From Stenopsyche tienmushanensis (Eukaryota > Arthropoda > Insecta > Trichoptera > Stenopsychidae), in contig WACJ01000551.1 in assembly GCA_008973525.1 (NCBI GenBank), positions 1,364,001 to 1,428,000 of the forward strand: 64,000 nucleotides of DNA, given 5' to 3'. Positions 51,101 to 62,900 of this stretch are shown one piece after another. Position 1 is the stretch's first letter. The number at the start of each line of letters is the position of its first letter. Position numbers and translations under genes: made by a program. The notes under the pieces are model-generated. The model saw nothing but the letters and a program-made list of their open reading frames with translations, had not been told where the DNA came from and did not search any database.

Positions 51101-53000
51101 ATGATGATACGCGCAGAACTCATAAATAAACAGGTAATGAAACATACGAAGAACAATAAAATGCGACGATACCTGATATATAAAAAATACAGTAGCTCAG
51201 AATGGAAAGAGGAATCCCAAATGTATGAGCAATCCTGAAAAAAAATTAGCCCTAATCCTTACGAGGATAGAAAAGACTGGATTGCACATTCTCCAGAATA
51301 ACTTTGTCAATAAAATTCTCGCATTATTTAAGAATTATTTCTTGGATAAAAATGCATCCTCTTTCTGACACATCATACATTTCGGAAATTTTCCTTTTCA
51401 CCAAATGAATGATCTTCAATCTCTTCACTTTCATATTCAGGAATCTCAATTTCGTCCTAGATTTAACACAATTCGATTTCGTCGTCATTGTAACTTGCAG
51501 CAGAACGATCTCAAACGGCATATTGATATTTGGTTCAGTATATTCAAAAAAAGATTTCCGTGGAATAATGATGTTTTGTAATTACGCTCATGGTGTTTAA
51601 ATTTCGTCAATTTGATGGATGCAGTAAACCTGATATTAAAAAGGTCACCAAAGCGCCCTTCACCCAGATGACTCGATGGGTACTCAATTATTACTCGTAA
51701 TATAAAACTCAGAGCTCATGCTAATGCAAATTGAGGTAAATATGTAATTTAGATCATAGGTTCTTAAACTGAGATCCTGAGGCGAAATCATAAAAAAATG
51801 ATTTATCTATGGTATACTTGAACAAGATATTCTCGTGAATTATCATGCGATATGTCTTTGAAAATACAATTCAACAAAACTGAACTCAAAAACTTTTGGT
51901 TACTTCTCAGATCTTATTACCCTACACTCCAAAAAAAAAACACTTCTACATTTGAAATGCTTTAAAAAAACCGCATAACTTCAAAAAAATCGCACAAAAA
52001 GAGGTTTGAGTGTACATGACAGAATGCAAAATGCTTTTACCTCAAATATTGAAGGAGGGTCATACAACTTTCTAATAAAAACTATTTAAAATTAGATATG
52101 GCGAAGAAAGGAAACATAATCTTGATAGTAGTAGATATGAAAGCCTATTTTAAAATAATAAAATAATGTCTTTATTATATCCGAATATGTGGAAAACTAT
52201 ATTAAATGTATTGGTAATTTTTCTAACTCATACAAGCTAAATGTAATTCTGTAAAATATTTTTACTACTATTTTTATTAATTTTATGTTTTTTTTTTCTA
52301 TAGTCTAATAAAAAAGTTCATCTCTATAAATACGCAAGACCATTTATTAAACTGACCAGCAATACATTTTTATCAATGTTCATTATAACTTAGTGCCATG
52401 AGGTTATTGAGCCAGAAATATAGTCTCAATGACGATGTAAAATGCCTAGAATTGGGATGTGCTCCGCAAAAAATATGTTGTTCAAAAAGGGCTCCTCGGA
52501 TTACATAGATTTAAGAAGCCCTGATTAAGATGATACGGATGTGATCTTTTCCCGTGAATGGATATTGAAGAAACCCTAGTTCTGCAGTGTTAAATCCTCA
52601 TATGGATTTAAATCCCTTTTTAAAAATATCAAAAAGCTTTGGTCAACAAGAGTTTGTGTATCGATTTTCGATTATTTTGTTACGACTAATTTAAGTTTAT
52701 ATTGTAAATTTTAATATATCCCATGGATCTAACATGGAAATAACAAATATATTGAAAATATGGATGACAAAAATGTTTGTACCATTTCATAGGAAGCGTA
52801 CCAAAATTAGCTATGGTTGTAGATATTTTTTGCGGCTCATTTAACTCGAAATCCCCATTTGTTTGCAATAAAAATTTATTTTCACAGTCTACCCTCTCCG
52901 AATTTTCGACAAAATTAGCCTGGCGTATTTTTAAAGACAAGGGACAAATTTATGCAAAAACTATAAAAATAAACGTAAGCGGACTACCCTCGTAAAGTCG
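48200..53000. other. AT-rich noncoding stretch
   Basis: No supported gene. It contains the 92-bp MITE at 51923, a block at 51201-51290 similar to sequence around the hAT MITE at 62.6 kb, and a block at 52538-52590 shared with UTP11 intron 1. The open frames at 48655-49003 occur on both strands and are not convincing. Confidence 0.45.
51923..52014. mobile_element. TIR repeat family, minimal 92-bp MITE (copy 4)
   Basis: Starts TACACTCC and ends GAGGTTTGAGTGTA, retaining the ACCGCATAAC and TCGCACAAAAAG terminal blocks with almost no interior. Consistent with an internally deleted non-autonomous derivative of the same family. Confidence 0.6.
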
Positions 53001-53274
53001 GATTTAATGGTTGTTGTTAAAGACAAAGGGTGTATTTTCATATATTTTTTTTCGATATGCTTTGCTTTAAAATTCCTTGTGAATATGCTTCAATTTTAAA
53101 TAGGACTTGCTAATGGATAGCGTCTTTCGTTCGCAATTAGCGTCGTTCATATCGTAGGACCACGTGGAAGATATCCACCCCACCGTGTGAACTGGAATAT
53201 TTTTTCCTGGATCGTTCTCCGAGGAGTCCTTGAATCCGCTCTGGCAAAGTTTGAAAGGGTAGACGTTGGCAAGC

Positions 53275-53481
53275 AGAAGAGAAGAGGGGCATCTCAGGTC
53301 ATCAACCCGTGGCGACTGGTTAAACAAAAATAACGAAGAGCTGCCGCATCGCACCCCGCCGCCTCTGCCACCTCCGTCGCTGATGCTTTCCAGAAATATT
53401 TACACTGTCCTCCAGGAATGCACAAATCCAGACCCGCACCGCCAAAAAGACACCGCATCAACGCTCATTCTCTCTTCCTAG
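53275..53481 (+). CDS. Candidate orphan coding segment
   Basis: An open frame with a proline-rich core (HRTPPPLPPPSLMLSRNIYT) ends in a stop at 53481. The local composition is GC-richer than the flanks. The opposite strand also has an open frame (53067-53354), so at most one is real. No homology recognised. Confidence 0.2.
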   Translation, partial: RREEGHLRSSTRGDWLNKNNEELPHRTPPPLPPPSLMLSRNIYTVLQECTNPDPHRQKDTASTLILSS

Positions 53482-54944
53482 TCTTATTTCCTTCATCGGC
53501 TCCTCTTCATAACCGTTCGTCGACATGTTCGTCGCTCTAATTAATTTGATTTGCATCAACGCCTCTTCAGATCTATTGGCCGAAAAGCATGCACATTCGA
53601 TAGCCATTTCGTTAAAAAATACATCGAAATGTTGTCTAAAGTATTATTTTATCATCAAATATTAATTGCATTGGTATTTTTTCAATGAAGCAAAAAATCC
53701 CAAATGATTGTTGATATCATCTCATATAAGTTTTTATAATAATCATAGGAAATTTTCTCGGCACACCTGGAAAACTTGGACACTTCTGATGTATATGGAC
53801 GCTCATGTGGAGTTAGGTGCATGCAAGCAGCCCGCCCAAAAACGCACACACTGCACATACGCAGAGCAACGCACACATGCGTGCATAAATGCATGGCCGC
53901 GAGCGCATACACGCATTTTCGTGCTGGTGCATCTCGAAAACACCTTCATGTGCGTAAAGGATAGTCACGTTTTATACGCACCATTAAAATGCCTGTGTGT
54001 AATCACTGCGCTTTATACTATGCCGGGTCCGGTGAAATACCGACGGAACAAATAAATTAATACGCATATCCTTGACTTTGGACTGGGACTCGTATAGAAC
54101 CTACAAGTTATTCCACCATTGGAATGATCAAGTACATTCCAAAAAAAAAAAAAAACGTGATAAATTTGTGAAGAACGCATCATATTCATTTTATCGGAAC
54201 AGACGATTAAAATAGACACTTATCGGTCGATCAATATAACAATGCTTCGCAAATAAATTGCGAATTTTTGGCCAAATCTCAGATGTACCAAAATTGATTT
54301 AATCTGCACGATCAAAATCGATTGATAGGCTATCCGTAAGTTACGCAATTTGTTGCAATTTTTTTTTATCGCATTTTGATGCATCACGAATGCATTGCAT
54401 GATATTTTAAAATGCGTCATTGAGAATTTAAATATGGACGATTTTTTTCGTCTTTGGTTCATAGCTGTCATCGCGATGTGCGAAATGTGATGAATTTATC
54501 AATGTTTCGCTAAACAAATGCGAGATAAAAATATTAAGCCGCGTAGGTTTTCATTATTGCAATATGTTTTTATGATGTTCAGTTCCGGTTTTATAGCAGT
54601 TGGATGTGGATGAATGCCTTTTAAAGTTGTCAAAATCGATTTTAAATATGTATGAAATCGATGTTCGATCTGTCAAAATGACGTTTGACGTTTAGTGCCG
54701 ACGACATCCGGTGTTCAATTTGCAAGTGTTGCCATTATTAAAAATTGATGCAAATATTGATCGTTTTTGAATTTATTGGGTTGGTATTGTTATTTTCATG
54801 CTTATTGGTTTGTTTGTTATTTTATTGGTTTAAATGGTAAAATTTGCACGTTTATGTGTCATTATCTAGCGATCTAAATCGGAATAGGTCGTGATTTTAG
54901 GCGTCCTATGAAGTCTACGGTCACGGTTTTTTCTTTTTCGGTAG

Positions 54945-55087
54945 GTTTGTGTTTCTCAAGCGAGTTAATTGTGTCTGTTTCGAATAGCAATGACCTCGAC
55001 GGCGTACGTCAATGCAACGAATGCAAGCACAAGTGCTGCCTGTTGCACTCCGACGAACGCTGTCTAGCAATGGAACGCCGACTCTAG
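54945..55087 (+). CDS. Candidate cysteine-rich orphan terminal exon
   Basis: After a pyrimidine-rich acceptor (TTTTTTCTTTTTCGGTAG) an open frame ends with RQCNECKHKCCLLHSDERC and a short tail to TAG. Six cysteines in about 20 residues suggest a disulfide or metal-binding motif. There is no upstream partner exon and no known family match. Several ATTGG (CCAAT) elements lie 100-200 bases upstream. Confidence 0.2.
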
Positions 55088-55383
55088 CTGTAAATGTGGA
55101 GTGTAGGTGAGTTCGTTAGCTTATTACCGAAATGTTATCGTAACCGACACTGGATGGAGCGGGTCAGGTATCCGTCCATCCGCGCGCGCCGTGATTATCA
55201 AACAGACATCTTTGTAATGCTCAACACCAACTCCATTGCCTGCACTGCACTCTTTGAACAGCCGAACGACCCAGAGGTGTCCAATCGATCGACGACGCCA
55301 ATCGACGAGACGATCTGCCCTTCAAACCCCTCGGAAGCTCAAACAATAAAAAACCGGAAGTGGACACTGATAAGCATTCAAAT

Positions 55384-55540
55384 TTGACAGATCAAACGTC
55401 ATTCCAATACAAATTTCATATCGATTTTCAACAATCTATAAAGCGCCCACAGCATATAAATTGACGCAATTCGCAAGAACAACATTTTAAAATGTTATAG
55501 AAATACAAAAAACTCAAGCGGTCATGAAATTTAATACCGT
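55384..55540. repeat. Dispersed repeat, copy B
   Basis: Partner of 46684-46840, with the same GACAGAT..AAACGTCATT left block and GCGGTCATGAAA right block. The middle is diverged. Confidence 0.45.
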
Positions 55541-55965
55541 GCTCTAGCGGGAAAGTTGTTGAAAATATCATAAATACGCCGCCCGCTTTGACATATGTGA
55601 CCATAACGCGCGCAATTTCGTCCATCGCTCAAACTTCACCATCTATCCCTATCGAATCCATCGCCATATTATACAAGTCGCGCAATCTTGAAGCGTTTAA
55701 CAACATATTAACAAAAATATTACGCCGATTAGATTATGCTATCGCCATTGCAATTAACTATTTATTCACGCCACTGTCAAAATATTTGACGGATAAATTT
55801 GAATATGTTCCATTGGGAATGTTCTCGAAGCCGGGGTCTTCCGAGACATTATCGAATGCGCCTTCTTATCGTCCTGCAGCAGAGTTCACAGCTTCTGTTG
55901 ATTGCGTCCAGCAATACTCAATGAGCGATAAAAGCGGATTTTATGGCTCTCAACTGCGACCGTAA

Positions 55966-57270
55966 AATACTAGTGAATATCCCACTTAGGAAGATCTAAT
56001 CTGTCCTTCGAGCATTCCATTCCATCAATCTTGTAACTATGTAAATCACACTTCCTCGTACAAAAAGAACACGGCGTCTCATTATCTTATATTAAGCCAT
56101 CAAGGTGCATGGAAGGTTCGATCCATTGCATTTCTCGAAAGCACTTCACACAATACATTGTGAGCTTTGGATGTTGATACAAAATGTCACCTGCACGCCA
56201 TTAAGCCATCAAAGTATAAGGCTTAATAGATCTTCACCCAGTCCGATATTAACACGAGCACGGAAAACTCGCATAAACGAAGCATTAATTCGAAACGAAA
56301 AATATCCCCAAATAAAGACCCTAATTGAATTAAGGCTCGATTCGCAAATACTTTGTTTGGGCATTCACACAATTACATGACGACAACTATCGCCACATTG
56401 CCAATATTTATATCAAATAAACAATGCATTCAATGAATGATTACAAAGACAAGTGACATGGTAAATATTGATCTTCAAACTAATTCATTCACGTTATGCC
56501 AAATCGAATAAATATCGAAATTATCAAGAATTTACGAAAATATTTTAGATATGTCTTATCTAGATCTTTGGGACATTCGAAGAATATTTTTAAAGGGCTC
56601 AATATCTTCGATAGGGTCTATCTGCATACATATGTTAGTTTTTATCGCGATTAATATTTACATAACATATAAATCCACGCAATCGATTTGACAATATCTT
56701 ATATTTGCAATATTTACCAAAATATACATAAATAAGGGGTTTGGTTTGTAAAATAAACCCGTTAGTCATACAAAAGATGACGTTTGACAAACTTAAATTG
56801 ATTGCGCTTGACGCCCATTACAATCAAGGAATATATTACGGAAAATAAGATATATTTTAATAATCAAATCAATTTTCGGTGCTGAAATCCGATTGTATTA
56901 TCATTATATTTGCAACGTTTAATAATAAATATTTCACATTTTGTATTTATTATTATGATTGCATTAGTTTTCATCAATTCTTCAATAAAAAAAATATAAC
57001 GGCGTAGTACACGTACATGAAATTTAAGGTTCACCTGATTTTTGATCAACAGAAAAATGTATATTTGAACTATAATCATCGTTATCCCATAGAAAACTAA
57101 TATTGGCAATCAGATGAGATTTATTTTATCGAAAATCAGATTTATCACTGCTGTTGTAAACTCTTAAGGTTTATCTTTACATTCGCAATCAAAGGAACCC
57201 ACATTTCTTCAACATAATCTTCGATGATCTATAAATAAAGCTGTAGTCCTTTTTTTGCTGTTTTTATCAG
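55966..57270. other. AT-rich noncoding stretch
   Basis: No gene, RNA or defined repeat that I can support. Open frames here and at 55588-55965 lack recognisable domains or splice context. Confidence 0.4.
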
Positions 57271-57273
57271 TTA

Positions 57274-57665
57274 CTAGCTGGTACCCGGCGCATTGCTGCC
57301 ACAGAAGTAATAATTCTAAAAATATCGTTTGAAATTTGAAAGAGTTATCTTGTTTAATTAGGAATGATAGAAATTTATTTTATTTTAACATACAAACATC
57401 GATTTTTATATATAATATCTACTGTAAGTTAATTGTACTATACCTATATTATTTGAGAAAGTGCAAACAATAAGTTGGCAAAGTTTTATCGTAATCGAAT
57501 GAACGGTATATCAGCCCATTAAATACGAACAAACAAACATTAATTTTTATATATGATACTATGCCTATGATACTTGCGAAACTCTTAGCAATAAGTGGAA
57601 GAAGTTTTATCGTAATCCAATGAACGGTATGGCAGCGCATTTCCAACGAACAAAAACCAATTCAT
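57274..57665 (-). repeat. Dispersed repeat with reverse-oriented tandem dimer
   Basis: Begins ACTAGCTGGTACCCGGCGCA, a start seen on widespread insect repeats, and ends near TATATACTAG. Inside are two diverged units (about 57421-57540 and 57541-57660) that are reverse complements of the 43986-44210 units. Confidence 0.6.
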
Positions 57666-57774
57666 TTTTATATACTAGATTTACACAATAAGCATCTTTA
57701 TTTCCATTTTTTTTTCTCTTGGGAGGAGGAAATCTTTAACAAAACACCATGATTAAAAACCATGGTAGTGTGGG

Positions 57775-58480
57775 ATTCTTACCCACTAAAACCCCCACCC
57801 TTTTTTCTCCACCGAGCCCCTGATCGATCTGCCCATCCTGAATCCATATTGTTGGTCTGAAAGTGTTTCCCAAATTTTCTTCGATTCTGGATCTTAACAA
57901 AGCTCCTTATTGGGTTTTCGAATGAGGACCAGTGTTTGCTTCTTCCATGCTGAGTTGAATTTTCCATCTAGAAGACACTTGTTGTACATTTCTATCAGTA
58001 ATTCGGGTGTGGTGTTAGCAATGATTTTTTTGATTTCGTCAGGTGTAAGGTCCGGGCCTGGTACTTTGTTGTTTTTTAGTTTTTTACATACGTTCTATAC
58101 TTCTTTTATGGTGAAAATTTGTTTGTCTTGTTTTTCCTTTTCATTGATTAAGAACTCAGGTAAGGTTTCTGGAAAAGCATCAGGAAACGGGGCTCTTACA
58201 GTACTTTGTATATTTAATATGTTTTGCAAGTAGGGTTCTTGCTTTTTGGTACATAGTTTTCCTAGTACTATCATGAAAGGAAGTCCCCAGGAATCGCAAT
58301 TTACTTCTTCGCAAAGTTAAATATTGCTTCGCAAAGTTCTTCTTCCTTTCGTTGAGTTTTTTTTTTCCTCTGTGTCTTTCTTCTGGCTGCCAAGCAAGTT
58401 CTACGAAGGTGTTTCATTTCTTCGTTCCACCAATATTTCGGTGATCGATTTGATTTGCTCCTTCTCGGCATAACTCGACC
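57775..58480 (-). mobile_element. Non-LTR retrotransposon fragment (jockey/R1-like), broken
   Basis: Read on the - strand and across frameshifts: an endonuclease C-terminal stretch (YWWNEEMKHLRRTCLAARRK near 58380-58440), the linker VPGPDLTPDEIKK (about 58025-58075), an RT-start motif VLIRKPNKEL (57896-57930), then the RT motif QYGFRMGRS (about 57825-57855). The roughly 90 residues that normally separate the last two motifs are mostly missing, and the rest of the RT is absent. Dead copy. Confidence 0.75.
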
Positions 58481-58539
58481 AATATTTCCAATTTAACATC
58501 TAGTTCATGCATATAATCACTATTATCACTACTTTCAAA

Positions 58540-61500
58540 TTCATTTATATCAGTGATTTTTTTCACAATTTTTCACAAAAACTAAAAATATTTCTACAAA
58601 GCAAATATTATGAAGAATCGTATTAAAATTCCTATTTAAAAACTAAAGTTTAAAAAATCATGTGATTTTTCAACTTAAATGCAACGCAGCGTTATATCTT
58701 AACTTAAAATTTCCTCCAAAAGTGCGATGTGGCTATATATAGACGTCGAACTACAATCAGAAATTGTGTATTTGTCGCGATGGTAAATTTTGCGATATAT
58801 TTGCACATTCATGTACAATTATTTCTGAAAATAATGACAGTGCTTGGAATTTCCAAATAGTCAAATCAGATGCATTAAAATGCAAGTTTACCTTGAATTT
58901 ACATACATCCGATGGATTGATTTTTAAATGCATTGCCCTAATTGGCTTTCTAGATCTATGCTCATAGTTCGAGGTCGCAATTTGTTTATTCTTATGATGC
59001 AATTATCAATATTATGATGCTGGTGAATAAATATTACATGTTTTGAAAGATGGAATTAGATTTTGCCTCAGTATGTTCTTAATAATAGCAAGTTTTAAAT
59101 TTTTTTTCCTAATATGACCGCAATGGTCTTTATATGTCTCAAATGACTGATCTTTCTTCTACAAATTCGTATCGAAAATTCAAAGATATTAAGAGTATGG
59201 AATACGTTATTTAATTTTAATACAGTGCAATGCTCAAAAATGCATTAATAGACACTATAACGATGTAATTTAGAATCATTTGCATGATAGCGAGGGGCAG
59301 GGGCATGTTGCTAGTGATAACATTGTATCGTTTATTTCGCACCATATGTCAAATATTAACTTAATATTTCTAGGATTGTGATGAAATATTGAATTTTAAT
59401 TATTAAATGTGTGTAAAATTCAGAAATTATTTGGAAAATCCCATATTAATTGTGTGGATAATCGACATACCGAATGGCACGTAACTGTAATCATGTGACA
59501 TAACTCGCTAATTAAAGTCAGAATGGACATAAGTTTTGCTCTGGGGGTTCCAAGAACTTGAAGTTCAACGATCTTTTAATGAAAATTCGATGCCGTCTAT
59601 TCATGGAGTCGTCGTTTAAAAATCGTCAATTCTGCAAGAGCTTTTAAAAGCGTGTTGAAATATCTCTCCGTGTATTTATAGTATCCTGTGACCATTAAAT
59701 TGAACGAAAAATTTGCTTTCAAGCTCAAGGGAGTACTGATGAATCAATGATCGTCGAGATGACAATAATATCGATTTGCACGTATACACAAATATTTATT
59801 GAACTGTACAGATTTTCCTCGGATGTTTTCATCTCTTCGTTTTGTGTGGACTATGATATGAACTTTAACATCGTTTGTTGACTTAAAAAAATGCATCCAA
59901 ACGAATATTTGCTAGCAGCATCGCACCATTGGCGTTATCTTATCGCTCGTATGTTAATTGACTCACAGCGTCCATATTTTGGGAAAACACTAATGGCTTA
60001 TTTCGTATTTATCAGCATTTTTGCGTCGTGTCCAATTGCATAAATATTCCAGTTTTCTTATGATGCCGTTCAAATTTTTGGGCGCAATCGTCACCAGATG
60101 TTTTCCTCGAAAGCAAGTCATCCTATTCGTCAAAATCATGCGATTTGCGCAATGACGCCTCAAAATGTTCATCTAAGAATTGTCACAACAATGATAACGC
60201 TATGGTCGACCACTTAGTTAATGATTTTTCGCCAATAAAATATCCAGACGTGGCTTAATGGAATTTTGATATTTGTACAGTCAACTAGCCTCGGGTAAAT
60301 CAAATTAACAATAATTGTCTTAAGAACAATTAAATGATACAGTGCGCTAAACGATTTTAAATTGGCTGTGAAAACGTGCGAAAAATTCGTAATTTAAACG
60401 CATCATTTGACTCGGAAACAATAATTGTTGTATAAAAAATTATAATCGATAAAATTGTCGGTACGTACAGATTTTGCGATGATTAATATCTTGATCGTAG
60501 ACGGATTGCAAAAAAATACGGTCAATGATCACCTCATTGTGTGGGTATGTAAATGATTGCAATTTTTTAATCGGGCAAATAATTGTATCAATTTTTTAAT
60601 CTAAAACTCAAGCATGATTATATCAACATATTGTACGCATTGAAAATGATGCGATAAATGACGTCAGCCCTGCCTTTGATGATTTCATCTAATTTGATTA
60701 TATCATGAAAATATTATATATATTTATACGCATTTCAACGATCGTTTATGCATTATCAAGCCAAGAATGAATTTGATAAAGTGCATCTTCTGACGATTGA
60801 ATGTGATACAAAGATGTGGTGATTGTTTGAAAGAGAAAAATATTATAATCGATGCATCCAAATGATAACTGATACTCTTTTTAATCTTTCAGTAATCTTC
60901 TAGATGCATTAAATTAGATTATAACAACTCAACAGGATCAGATTTGTAATCATCAAATTTTCGATCAAGTCTAAGAACTAACCCAATGTGTCTAATATTT
61001 GATCAATGCGGGTCTATTTAATTTATATCAAACACATATTTAATAATTGATGTATCATACAAAGATAAGAACTAGTTTTTTCCACTTATTAAAATGCGAT
61101 TAATATGTCTTGTTTTTTTTTTTTTTACCTAGATCTTACCTATATTTCACTTGAATACGTATTAAAAATAATCGTCATTAGAATAATTTTCTTAGACAAA
61201 GACAAAGAAAGAAATTGTGCCTATTGTGTCATATATGCATTGCTAAAGATCAGCTTTTAAATTAGATTAATCAAGTGTTTAAAAAGCGGGTTAAATCCAG
61301 GATTTTTATTGTTAAGGTTCTACATCCAGATTATGGAAAAAAATCACTGTGTCAATAAATTTTCTTAAAAAAGTAAATACTCAAATTATTAATCAAGTCG
61401 GACAAGACATCCTGTGAGTAAGTGATTTGTAACAAAAATGAAAATGTCACTTAAAAATGAGAATAAATTCACCACTTATAAATCCTGGCTTATCTTAAAT

Positions 61501-61640
61501 TTCCCATTTAAATAGTATACATTCCTTATTGTTATTAGGATTTATGAAAGAATCCGATAGTAGTCTTTGTACTGCAGCGTGTCATAATGAATTAAATTGT
61601 ACAGTCGATAATAATGTCTGTAGTGCCATTAAATAGCACT
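58540..61640. other. AT-rich noncoding stretch
   Basis: No exon, RNA gene or clear mobile element recognised. The pair of overlapping frames at 58757-59002 is open on both strands and looks like chance. Confidence 0.45.
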
Positions 61641-61742
61641 TGCGAAGTTTGCATAATCATATCATTATATTACTATTCACCTCCCTTCCCTCCCACCTCA
61701 TCATAATCGCAATAATGACTAAAACACTAATAAGATACTATT

Positions 61743-61940
61743 ATGCTAATAGTCTCGAACCTTCCAAATGTTCTAACGGTTTATTTAAACGGAAAAAGAT
61801 CGATCATACCTGTTTCACCGCGTGGTCATCCTGATTCGATTAGAAACGCGCAAAAACAGGATGAAAAGCACGATCGCGATACACGTAGTATATTGGCGGA
61901 GGTGCGCAACATATTGCGTGCTCAAATGTGGAGCGATTAG
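61743..61940 (+). CDS. Candidate orphan coding segment
   Basis: An open frame whose second half (SPRGHPDSIRNAQKQDEKHD then RSILAEVRNILRAQ) is polar, charged and compositionally protein-like, ending in TAG at 61940. It stands immediately beside a GC-richer promoter-like patch. Not recognised; it could be a terminal exon or a transposon scrap. Confidence 0.25.
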   Translation: MLIVSNLPNVLTVYLNGKRSIIPVSPRGHPDSIRNAQKQDEKHDRDTRSILAEVRNILRAQMWSD

Positions 61941-61974
61941 GCGATAGTGCGAAATTTATTTCCAGGAAATAAAA

Positions 61975-62210
61975 AAGGCGATTGGCGATAAGAGGTTAGG
62001 TTGAGTTTCGCGCCAATATTTGGCACGCGATTGTCTCCGATCGCGATTGGCGAAAGCACGTGGCGCTTGGCGAACGGGTGGGAGGAACGCCACCCGCCAT
62101 TGGTCGCCGCCCTGACCTTCCGCAACTATACAATTCGCGAAGGGGACTGCGCGAATCGCAACAACGCTTATCGCAACCCATTGTCGGCTCGTGGCCGCAA
62201 ATAAATTGCG
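61975..62210. promoter_or_regulatory. CCAAT-rich, E-box-bearing promoter-like patch
   Basis: A GC-richer island in AT-rich DNA with several ATTGG/CCAAT elements (about 61981, 62047 and 62099, plus GCCAAT near 62011) and a CACGTG E-box at about 62058. The clustering resembles a housekeeping promoter. The gene it would serve is not evident; transcription could run off either way. Confidence 0.35.
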
Positions 62211-62645
62211 TGAGAATTTAATTATTTCCTTCTCGGCATAACAATACATTTCCACGATTACTAATTCAAAAGAATTAATTGTGCAATGTGCCGACATCGG
62301 CTTACTGAAACTAGCATCTCATTGAATAGAAGCCAGTGAATCTTCATTGTATTTTACAATAAAATATATTTATTTTGTCATACTATTATGATATGATGGA
62401 TAATATAATTAAGCAAGATCTCCGAATAATATTATTCCCGCCTGGTTTTTCTTTTCTTTTTCCTCGATGCGAAAAACAATAAATAACGATGATATCCAAA
62501 CTAAAAGATGATAGCCGAAGGATTTCGTAATGATAAATACATGATTTTCCGTAGCTTTTTATAATATTTTTTATACGTGTGAATGGAAAGATGAATCCCA
62601 AATACAGGAGCGATTCAAAGATGCAATCTTTCAACGTCATGTAGG

Positions 62646-62892
62646 CAGTGGTGTAGTGGGGCGGGGGCGCGTGGGGTCGGCGCTCCCACACTTTTTTCTA
62701 AACGATTTGGAAATTTTGCATAATATATATTGTAATTTTTAAAAAAATATTTTAACTTAAATTGGTTAAATTGAAAAACGTTTGGTTGGAAACTTGGTGC
62801 GAAAATTGTATCACTGCTGGTAGGGGGGGGGGTACTGAAATATTATAATTAATCAGCGCTCCCAGACTTTTTTATTCAGCACTACATCACTG
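62646..62892. mobile_element. hAT-type MITE, 247 bp, intact ends and target duplication
   Basis: Terminal inverted repeats CAGTGGTGTAGTG and CACTACATCACTG match at 12 of 13 positions. The element is flanked by a perfect 8-bp direct repeat, CATGTAGG, at 62638-62645 and 62893-62900. The 8-bp duplication and CAGTG tips define the hAT superfamily. It has no coding capacity. It is inserted in another repeat whose flanks resemble 51201-51290. Confidence 0.9.
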
Positions 62893-62900
62893 CATGTAGG

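Noticed and set aside
53815..53940. CA/GC-rich run with open frames on both strands
   Set aside because: A degenerate ACGCA/GCACAC low-complexity tract. The frames arise from the repeat composition.
55588..55965. 125-codon + strand open frame
   Set aside because: No recognisable domain, no supporting splice sites, and plausible by chance over 25 kb. Left as unsupported.
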